From: Bactrocera neohumeralis
Taxonomy: Eukaryota > Arthropoda > Insecta > Diptera > Tephritidae
Length of the DNA: 64,000 bases
Assembly: GCF_024586455.1 (NCBI RefSeq)
Contig: NC_065923.1
Coordinates: 50,538,264-50,602,263, forward strand
Direction: 5' to 3'
Shown one piece after another: positions 13,501 to 25,500 of the stretch (its first letter is position 1; every line of letters begins with the position of its first letter). The translations under genes and the position numbers were made by a program. The notes under the pieces are model-generated. The model saw nothing but the letters and a program-made list of their open reading frames with translations. It did not search any database and was not told the origin of the DNA.

Positions 13501-16500
13501 ACGTTTTCATGCGAAGTGTCGAAAAAGAGCGTTCAGAGCTTGCATTCGTCACAGGAAGTGTGCAGAATATGCGAAGGAAACTAAGAATTATGGGGTGTAT
13601 GTAGATCTACTTCACAGTTCTTCAACGTTCCCGATGCAGTAGTCGGTAACTTCTCGTCCTTTGATTTTTGCTTCTACCCAATGGCACTGCCAGTGATCAA
13701 GTTCACATTTGAGCTTCAAATGTCGCACGACGTTGTCATTATCCAAAAGGCCTTTGAATCCATCTGTCAAGCAGTTAATAAGATTTTCCATTTTTTAGAA
13801 GCAACGAACTCAGTTGAAATCCATCCAATACTCCTCTAAAAAAGCACGTCTTCAAATCTTCGCCGATTGTATCCAACAGAGGAATGTACATTGAGACCCT
13901 GTAGTATTCTTCGCAATTTCTCACGTAGAAATTTTCGTGTCTGAATGAAGGGATCGAAAATGCTTCACAGCTTTTTGTCTTCGATTTCGGAGCGTTACAA
14001 GCAAAATATCTATATATTTGATGCCTATTACGTTAAAAAATTTGGAGGATAAACCGCGGAGAATGTTACAATCCAACAGATCAAAGAAGGAGCTGAATGT
14101 ATGTATATAGCATCTATTTCAAGTTCTCTATCAGGCCGCTTCGTTTCAAATTTCGCACTTTCAGTTACGGATCTTATTGGATTTATTAACAATTTACATA
14201 GCTACAATTTGTAACTTCAGTGGTGTCTTAGCATTATTTATTATATTCAAAAATGGAGACAGACTATTTCATTTTTTTTCTGAAATAAAATAGCAAATTT
14301 CTGTATTATATTTCTGTTACCTTATATTTTTTCAGAGTAGAAAATTTATTAACAAACCGTTTGACCCTTGGCCTTGCTATATCTTAGCTTTAGTGGGTTG
14401 AGCAATGTGTAAATTAAACCATATAGTGGCGGCATCCCACTTTTTTAAACTTTTAAAAGATAAAATTACTAGGGGGTATAATAAATTAAGAATCATACAT
14501 GTGCCAAAAAAATAAAGGCTCAAGATTTCATTAACATGTATAACGGACATTTTTTAGACGTGCGGTTTTCAATGAGGCCTTTTTTCGGAATAGATCTTTT
14601 TGACAGCATTTTCTTGCATTTTATTATATTCAGTTTGGTTTGTCATTTCATTATAAATATACTTACCCCGAAACCACATTTGCAAATAGTTGATGAGATG
14701 ATCAAAAAGTCACTGTTTCATGTGCTCTATGGGCAGAGGAAATAATTGGTCCATATTTCTTCAAAACCGAAGTCGGCTATAATGTTACGCTCAATGGAGA
14801 CTGTATTTTCATAGTTAATGATTTTTCGTGCCTGAGGATTGGAGAATAACTGCAAAAAGCGGTGTCTTTCGGCAGGAATTTGAGCCAGCCGCTGAGGACA
14901 CTTACCCGTATTCTTTTTTTAATAAAGCTAAGTTCTTCTTGAAAAGCAATGTCTAAAAAACACATACATATTTATGTATAAGTAAGTTCTTAAATATTTA
15001 TGCAGTGACGTGAAGCTTATTTTCATGCCATAAAGACCGCTGTACTTTTTTGTTGACTGCATTCTGCGCTGCAAGAAAACATTCCAAACAAAATAGTTAA
15101 AATATTTTTACCTACTCCATTTTAAGGTTCATACTTATTAACAAGTTATTTATGGAATTTCCTTTGGGGTAAGTTACTTTGCTCGACTCGAGACCACTTC
15201 GTTGCATCACTTATAAAGACAAAACAATCACAGCTACTTAAGCGGGATTGGTTGGTAATTCACTTTTAGCAACCCTTAATCTTAAGCATTGATATTACTA
15301 CTTTTTGGAAAAATTCCTCCACCAAATACTACCAAGGAGGGTATTTACTTTAACAAATATGAAAACTTAGAATCAAATATACATTCAAACAAACATAAGT
15401 GCAAATATGTAACGTTATGTGTACATACATACATACACGTATGTAAATAAGAAAATGAATTTAATTTAACCAAAAACTGAACGTTACGAGACTCATAAAA
15501 TATAGAGAAAGAAAGTTCCATTCACATTGATTTGTGGCTAGGCAATATGTTACAATGTGTATTGTGTGGTACAACCATCACAACTTTAGTAATGCTCACG
15601 ACCTTGCAACAAACTAACAAATATGGTTGTATTTAGTTTCTGACAAACAAGCTTCCAAAAAGCCCATGCAGTTTTTTCTTTATATATTTTGAAAAAATAT
15701 TGCTTGTTAGTATAATCATAAAATATGATCCATTTCAAGCTTCCCCACTTTTTTAAAGAAAAAAACACAGAAACTTCAAATTTAATGGGGAATGTTTATT
15801 ATCACTCGAAAGAACATTCTTTGGCAATTATTTTTTGAAGATTGTCTCTTACAAATATTGGCCGCGGCTACGTCTAAGATGGTTCATCCGTTGAGTCTAA
15901 TTTTGGATGACTCGTTCGAGCATTTCGACTGGTAACTGGCGAATGGCATGATGTTTTGCTCCAAGACCTGATTCGAAGACTTTAGACTTAAACTTTACAT
16001 ATCACCAAAGAAAAAGTCTATCATGGCGCGATAACAGTCGCGATTGACGGTTACGTTCTTATCCGTATCATTTTTGAAGAAATATGGAGCGATGATACCA
16101 CCGGCCCACAAACCACACCAAACCGTTGTTATTTCTGTACGAAATGCCAGCTCTTGAATTTCTTCTTCAAATGCTTGCCTGTTTGCCTGTTTACATATCC
16201 ATTGAGCCAGAAATAGAACTCAGCACTGAACAAAATTTGGCTGGAAAACGTCGGATCTTTTTGGAAATTTTCAAGAGCCCATAAATGAATGCTCAAGATG
16301 TGTGATGGTTGAGTGATAAGTTGAGCGAAACCCATTCTTTACAGAACGTGAATTTTCGTAATAAAGTTGAACGATTTGCGCTGTTCAGGCGTAAGTCTTC
16401 CCACGGTGAAATGACAAACAATACTGAACAAAAATAGCATGACAGCTTGACACGACTCACGCGTCATCTGTCAAAAAAGGCTATTGAGAAAAAAACCTTT

Positions 16501-19500
16501 ACTTGGTTCACCCGTAATATTAATAATATACATCTCCCCATCTGTCTCGATTTGTTCTAGGTGTGATAAACAACCGTTAGGTGAACAAAACTATTAAATT
16601 CTTTACCAACATGTTGTGAGAGTGTGAAAACAGCTCGGCGAGCATCAGATTTAAATTATGCAATCAGTTATATTTTCTATCATGTATTTTTGTCGCTTGC
16701 CACGGGACCGCTTTCGCATTGCTTCAGAGCAAGGTTTCCAAGATCAACCTATTGCAGGTCAGTTTCTACTCTCCCTCCGTCCAGGGATGTCTACCTTGTT
16801 GTAACCAGCATCAAGCTATTTGGCTCGCATTCTATTGACTCTTATTCTCTCTATTGCAATCTCTGCAGTAGAACTGCGTCCATGACCATTTTTTAGTACG
16901 TAGCCAGTCTTCGTCGCCGGTTATCATTTTTTCCACTAAATTTTTCGAGAGTTGAGTTGCTCAAGGTTGCTTTCTTAAGTTCTTCTGTTTTCCGGCAGCA
17001 CTTACAAAAAGGTATGCAAACTTTGTTATATTCATTATTTTCAAAATTACTCAATAACGGCGCAGTCTGTTCGCTTAGAAGGTTGTGTGAAGGAGGTAAA
17101 TATGTAAATTGTATTCTTAGACTTGAATTAATGAAGAAATCAGTGTCTTCATTCATAAAAATATGCGCCGTATAGCGACAATTTTGCTTTTTTTTTTGTT
17201 GTTCATGGGATCAGAGTCCCATACTTTTGAACACTGATTCTTATGTAAAATTTAACGAGGAATCGAATGGGAAAGTCAATTTTGAAAAAAAGTTGGTGGA
17301 AAAGCACAAAAAATGGGACTTTTGGGAAAAAAAATGTTTTTTTTTGGATTTTGAGCGACAACTTTGAATTTTTTTTGCTCTTCATGGGATTAGAGTCCCA
17401 AATTTTTGAACACTGATTCTTATGTAAAATTGAACGAGGAATCGAATGAAAAGTCAATTTTGAAAAAAATTGGGGGAAAAGCACAAAAAACGGGATTTTT
17501 GGAAAAAAAATGTTTTTTTTTGGATTTAGAAATTTTTTTTGGATTTTGAAAATATTTTTATCAGAAAGCTGAGATTTTTTTTACATAAAATTGGATAACT
17601 GCAAAATTTTTTCACTCAATTTTGAGGTCGTTAAAAAATAAAAGAAATAGTCATTTTTTTGTTTGATCTCAATTTGAATTGCGCGCCAAAAAACAATGGA
17701 ACAACTTTGACCACTAAAAGGTTTACAGATATTCTTATTTCGGTCTATATTATGATATTCTAAAGTTTCGTCAAAATCGGAGAACCACGGGTACAAAACC
17801 ATGTCGCCAATTGATGGAATGGCCCATATACATATAGAAAAAAAAAGTTATAATAATAACTAACGAAAAACTAAAAGTATGTCATGCTGATATACTTATA
17901 GTATAGCTAATTATAGCATTAACAGCATTAGTCGTTGTAAATGTTATCAATGTTTCTAATGTACCTCTAAGTTATAAGACAAAAATTCAGAAGTGTACAT
18001 TTCTTAAATTCAAATTTCAAAAATATTGTTTCCAGGCGCAGCTGTCTCATGGTTTCCCATACACAGATAGACGAGCAGATTATGGTAGCACTATATCAGG
18101 AGGCGCCACACATGGTGGTAGGCTTGCTCACGAACATGATCCCTTAGCTTTGCATCAAGCACTACAGAATGCCGTTGATGATGTCCAAAATCCCGGTATA
18201 GATGACAATGTCGCGTTTATGTCAGATCTACCTCTAATTAAAAGTAAGTATTATTATGATCGTTTCCCAAGGTGTATAGTACGACTCAGTTATTATCTAC
18301 TCATATGAACATCTTCCGTCTACGTGTGCTCTAGGGCAAAAGTCATTATACTTTTTATATTTAAGTATTATACTTGTATATATATTATAAGGTTTAAATA
18401 TTATTTTAATGAATGAAGGTTTTCGGTTCAAGACTAAAGTAAAAAGTAGATTAACTATATAAATATTTTAAGATATTTATGTATACAATTATAACAAACT
18501 GCTATACTAGCAGCATAAGCTATTTAACGCCAAACAATCTGAAATTTCTGTAAATATCGACAGTGTAAAATTCGGAACAGCGAAATGAAACCACGACTGC
18601 ATTATGAAATTGGAATAAGATCCGATACACATTGTTCACAATAGCGCAGTCGCATGCACTCTTCCTTATGTATTTATGTTGTTAGTGTACCATATATATA
18701 GTATTTATCCTCTTGAAAGTGGCTGAAACTTGGATGACATTTGTATGAGGAAAAGAGGAATGAACAAACACACACCTGGAGTTAGATTCCTTTTTGCTTC
18801 ATATTTCACAGGTATTGTGTAATAGAACCCCTACCGATCTTCGCACACTACTAATTGGCATAATTATATTTAAACAAACGCCCCAAATATTATTTCATTT
18901 CTTCATATACATATATATATTTATATGTACAATGGACGTATCGTCACATATGTTTATACTTTTACTCGTACATTGGCGTATTCATCCCTGTGACGCAAGC
19001 GACATGTTCAATTTTCATCAAAATACACTCACCGCTACAGAAATATGGTATATACACATTCAAATATGGGTGTAAATATCTAGATACTCTTGTGAATAGC
19101 AAGTTCAATCGTGTATATGGATTTCAATTTGTCCACTTGATTTTAAAATGTTAGCTAATCTTACGTCGGAGTCCCGTCGGAGTCGATTTAGCTGTGTTGT
19201 CGCTGTGTTTTATTTTGACTTTGGTTCAAGATTCCCAAGAAAGCATACTATACATTTTGACAAAAAAGCTTTCAGAAATTGTAATTAAATTCCCCGGTTA
19301 AATGATATTTCAAATAATGCGACCTTTTCAACTGATGCAAATATTCAAAAACGATATGGTGCTTGAAAATATAATATATGACAGACAAGTATCAGAGAGA
19401 CGGCAAGAAAGCTCGACATCGCTCCCGAGTACGTTCTTGCTCGAATTGTCCCGGAAAAACTGAATTTTTTCAAAAAAAAGTACTGTAAACCGTTTTTTTT

Positions 19501-22500
19501 TGGGCATGCTTGATCGTGCGAATTCCGATCCCACATTCATGGAGAGCATTATAACTGCCGATCAGTAATGGGTCTATGAGTTTGACATGCAAACAAGTCA
19601 ACAATTATCGTAATGGATGGAAAAACGAGCCGAAACCAAAAAACTCACGCCAAATCCGCTCAAAAAGGTGATGTTCATTGTTTTTCTTCGATACTCGTGG
19701 TTTGGTGCATTATGAATTTGTTCCGTAGGACAAACGGTCAATAAGGAGTTCTATTTGGCCGGATTGAGGAACATTTGACGAAAACGATCGGAATTGTGGA
19801 AGAACAATTGGATTTTCGTGCGTGTGATTTTTTTGTTTCTCAAACTGAAATTGCTACTCCGTGGAAATCGTTTTCAGTCGATCAAAGATACTCGTATAAA
19901 GCATAATTCTCTGAAGGACAGAACTACCTTCGGGGCACGTCTAAAGATTTATTAATAGTTACGATAAGTTTTTTGCCAAAGTTTACACTTAGCAATCTCT
20001 ATCTTCCTTTCTGGTATGTTTTTTGGATGTTACACATGTGGGGGTTAATTGAGTCCCATAAAGTTACAAGTTATAACGAACCGAAAACATAATGGTGAGA
20101 ATTGTAATTAGGAAACCTCTTTTTTGTATGTCATCCAACAAGAGTTTTTTTTTAAACAAGTGTAAAAGTTTTATGTTATGACTTTGCGATGCGTTATGGC
20201 AAGTTGTGTGTCCCCTAATTATTTAAAAAAATTTATTTTCAGTTAATTGAAGACTTACAATATTTGATTAATTCGTATATCTGTCTTTAAGAATTTGTTT
20301 CCAATTCTATTCATTATTTTTTGTATCCTCATTTCGAAAAGTAGATAACATTCGTAAGGATATCAAAAATTAGTCCAGTAGTTTAAAATTGTTATATTTT
20401 TCAAAGGTGCGACTTTGACGCCAGGCCAGGTGGCAGGTGTTATATGCCATATAAGTTTGGCCAAACATTTTTATACAATTGAAATGAGAGGAAAACGTGT
20501 ATGTTGCCTAAATTTTTACTTGTTTTGGAATACACATACTAGCTACATTTAATATTTAGTTTGCTATGCGCTCAATTTCGAAATTCGAAGGAAATTAAGA
20601 CGATTTTTAGGCAAATTTCGAAAATTATATTATTATGAAAAGTAATTTTTACTTATGACTCAAACTCTCGAAAAAATAGTTTAATCCAACAGCCAGAAAA
20701 CAATATAGTTTGTTTTAAGGCAAAAAAATATGATCATATTATGAGTTTACCAAAAGGGGATTATGTTTAATAAACTTTTCTCTTTATATCTCATTAAAGG
20801 TATTAAAAGTGGGAAAGAGCTTGGTAATATCGGCTCTGGTTCGCCTAGTGAGGTATTTTGTGCTGTTCCGGGACGACTTAGCCTTCTATCCAGCACGTCC
20901 AAATACAAAGTAACAATTGCTGAAGTTCAACGAAGGTTATCACCACCAGAATGTCTAAATGCGTCTCTACTTGGCGGAGTTCTTCGAAGGTTGGTAGCAT
21001 AAATATTTCTTATATACTCACCTATATGTTAATATGTTATATTCTCGAAAGATGTTGCTAAAAGCTTTAATCATGTAAAGGTTGTTTGCAAATCGTAAAG
21101 AAGTCAATTTACTAGTAATAAGAGGGTTTATAAAAAAAATGTTCATGATGACGAATTGATTTCCGGATTCCGGCATTGCCCACTTTTAGGTAAAATCAAT
21201 TATTTTAGCAGCTACTCCACTAATTTGTATTAAATTTGGTGCTTAATAATATCTTTGTCGGACTATAACTATAAATTCCATTAGATTTTGTTCACTATAA
21301 AATATTAAAATCAGGGACCAGTGAAGATATTGAAAAATAAAATGATCGAAATATAATTTTCAAGACCCATTACATCTACAATATAAGATATTTGATGTAA
21401 TATAGTTTAGAATGAAATCGGACCGCAAATTATTGAGTATAAATGTACCTATAGTGATTTCCGACTGTTTGGTAGAATTCACATGGAATATTTAATGGGC
21501 ATGTTTTTAATCTCGCAACAATTTTTTTTTTTAATAGAGTATTATTATTTTATTTTAACGGTTGTTTGTAAGTCCTAAAATACTAAAAGAGTCAGATATA
21601 GGGTTATATATACCAAAGTGATCAGGGTGATGAGTAAATGTTGAAATACAATTGCTGTCTGTCCGTCCGTCCGTGCAAGCTGTAACTTGAGTAAAAATTT
21701 CTATCGTGATGAAACTTGGAACACGTATTCCTTGGCTCCATAAGAAGGTAAGCTCGAAGATGGGCAAAATATCATCCACTGCCACGCCCACAAAATGGCG
21801 GAAACCGAAAACCTATAAAGTGTCGTAACTAAGCCATAAATAAAGATATATAAATAAATAATAAACTCTGAACCATTCAAAATAAACCATTCATGAAACA
21901 AATAGGACTAATAAAAAGTATCACAATGTTAAAATTGATTTTTATAATTTGGCACAATGGATCGCATTAGGTGGTAAATATTTGGAGGCAATTTTTTCAA
22001 AAGTGGGCGTGGCTCCTACTTTTTTTTTGTACATATCGCGGAAACTACTATAGCTATGTCAACCAACCTGTACAGAGTCGTTTTCTTCAGGCATAAATTC
22101 CATATATAGTTCAAAAAGTCGAAGAAATTTGGATAATAACCACGCCCACCTCCCATACAAAGGTTGATGTTGAAAATCACTAAAAGTTGACTTAACCGAC
22201 TAAAAAGCTGTCAGAAACACTAAATATAACTAGAATCAGATGGAAGCTGCACTGGTAAAAAAAATAAAATGGGCCCCAACACGCTTCCACTTATGGACCA
22301 AAAACCATCAGTTGCAAGTTTGAATATGCATCCTCTTGTTTAATGAAATTCGGTATATAATCTATCTTTTAAGTACGAAGCAATTAAATTTCACAAAATT
22401 GTTGGGTATAATGTATTTTAATTTGATGCCTTTTCTGTAGACCCGAGTATATACAAACTTTGTCAAAAGCAATGATGACACGGAATAAAACTTTACAAAA

Positions 22501-25500
22501 AACGGTATTTTATCGATTGTATTTTCTACGAAATTAACGATTCGATGTATCACTGGTCAATTGTTGAATGATGGTCGGTGAAGCCAAATTGATGTGTTGG
22601 TATTGTTTTTTAATCATAATGTTGTTTAGCTCTGAATATTAATGAAATCGGACTAGATCTTATTTGTGTTCCCATACACCTTGTGTAGGGTTTCTCAATA
22701 AGAGTGCTACAAAAGTTTTTTCGATAAAACAAAAACGGTTTGGGATATCAATGAAATTATTTATTCCCGTGAAAGTACATTCGATGCCATTATGTATGGA
22801 ACTCGATTTCTTTTGTATGGACACCGCGAACACGCTTGCAGAATTCCAGACGCTGAAACCAATTTGCGACGGTTTTCAAACATAAATCGGCCGATACTGG
22901 TGCAATTTCAAGTTCAACACAGGAAATAGTCTAACGGCGTCAAATCACACAACCGAGGCCACCAATTGACTGGGCCATTTCGCGTTCATCAAACTTGATT
23001 TTCAATAAATCGATTGTGGCATTCGCTGTGTTTCCAAGTCCACATCATCCAATTCTGACCAAAAATATTCGGTTATCATTAAGCGATAGCGATTCCCATT
23101 TATAGTAGCGTGCTGGTCTTGATCATCACGGAAGAAGTAAAAAAAAAATTTCATTGATGGCATAGTTAAAATTATATGACATAGAAGAAATATTCACCGT
23201 TTTGTTAGATAACTTGTTGCCATTTTGAAGATAATTTCACAATGCTACTTTCATAGAAATCGTGCATAAGCAAAATGTACCAGCAAATCAATCGCCAGAC
23301 ATAGATAGGACCAGATAGAAAACACTGATTGCTAGGTTTAAACTATAAGATAGATGCATAAAAACATCCCATCCAAATTCCCGCAATTTCTGACGAGTTA
23401 CTATCAATGTGTGTGGCCTGGCGTTGTCCTGATGGCACACAAATCCTCTGCTATTGCTTAAAGCTGACCACTGCTGGACGATTGCTTACTTCAGATGGTC
23501 CAATTGTTAACAGTGCTGACGCGAATTAAGAGTTTTGCCGTAGGGGAGAAGCTTATAGTAGATGATCAAGTTAATCCTGACATTCAATTTTGGCTTGATC
23601 TCCATTTACGCTGACTCAATCCCGTTTTTGCTGGACGTTGTGGTAAGTTACCATAAGCCATCCACTTCAGAAATTAATCGAATTTATTTACATTCAACAA
23701 CGATTCCCAAATGACCGCCAACCTTGTTGATTTCTGTTGTTTTTTCGATATTTTAGGCAATTTGTTTATCAGAGGATTACTGGAACGGATCACTGAAACC
23801 AAAGTAGCGATTAAACCCTACATATTTACATTTTCAGCCTATTGACTTCCGTTTTATTTGCGTATATTTCGTATTTCGTTGAATTCGTGCAAGAGAGTAT
23901 GCGGATATCTCATTAAAGGATAGGGATACCACTATCTTCAATGCTACCAAGTTTTGTTTTGCATATTTTGGATCAGTTTTACTATTGTGAACGGTTAAAT
24001 AACAAATGAAAATACAAATTAATTTTGTCTTGTATTTTCTAAACTTAGGGCTTAAAAACAATTATGGAAATTTATAGAAAACAAAAATATAGGGTTCTAG
24101 CAACTTTTTTTATCGCAAAAAAAGAATTTGTACTAACTGCTGCCCTTTTGTTTAAGAAAGTGGTACAGGTTGCTCGAATCGCTGGGGAGTAACGCTTGAC
24201 GTGTCGAACCCAGCTGTAGATTACTAAAGCCATCTATTGAAAAAATAATGGATTTATATTATATAATGAATAAAGAGATATGTGTTAGTTAGGTTGATCC
24301 ATATCCCGGACGTAAAACGAATTTTAATAATGAAACTTACTGATGTTAGATGAGTTAAAGAAATATGTATGTATATGGAATTTTGCGTTTACAAGCAACA
24401 ACATGCAACTACTGAAAACATTTCCTTCTATACTTACAAATTGAGCGAATAAAAAAAAATCATTTGAATATTAAGATTCTTTATTTATATATATTATGAT
24501 ATTTTTACTCTTATAGAGCTAAGAGCAAGAACGGTGGACGCCTACTAAGAGAAAAGCTTGAAAAAATTGGTTTAAATTTACCTGCGGGAAGACGAAAGGC
24601 TGCCAATGTCACATTACTCACGTCCTTAGTAGAGGGCGAAGCTACTCATCTGGCAAAAGATTTCCATTTCGTTTGTGAAACTGAATTTCCAGCTCGTCAG
24701 CTAGCCGAATACGTCATTAGACATCAAACAGAACCCCAAGAATCATATCGCAGGAAAGAACTACTTATTCATTCACAGCAGGTAACGCTACAACTTGAAA
24801 TAATGTATACAATTTTTCGTTTTCTTAGTTTTTGAAAATAAAAATAAAAATAAATGTCTTATAGTTAGATTAGTGCATCTCTTACTGTCCGAGAGCAGCT
24901 ACATATTAAAAACCATAATAACTAAGTGGAATTAAATAGTGGTTTTCCATCTATTTTAATATGAGTTTATCCCATTCTGTTATCACTAGAACTATACTAA
25001 CTAATTTCAGTGCATTAATTGTTATGAGCCTCATATAAAATTATATATTTAAAATCAATTGGAGAATTTATATCAACGTATATATTTTCTTTTTAATAAA
25101 CGTATATGTACTATGTATATCCCAATAAGAAGAAATGTCAAAATTCTTTTTGGACCATAATTCAGTTCTGGTAGTATTTATACCATATTATTTATACAGA
25201 AACCATAGCCACTAAGTTAGTAACACCCAAAATATATACAAACATGTGTATATTAGTACTTCAATGGTCAGCCTGAAGAGCTGAGTCGGTTTAGCCACGA
25301 CCTTCTGTCTGTTATTAGCGAAGTCGTTCTACAGCTTTTTTCCCAATGGGTATTCCAAGTGTAGCCAGGTCACTACCGAACTCATTTTCTTCGCTTCTTT
25401 GCCCAACCTGGAAAAAGCAGAATTAACTGCGCAGTTGTTATGGCCAATGATATCGATGTGAAACTCGAATTATTTTCTCCAAGAGTATATTGACGAGCAC

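Noticed and set aside
18794..19075. + strand 93-codon open frame
   Set aside because: Low-complexity composition, no splice context, no recognisable motif, inside a TfAP-2 intron.
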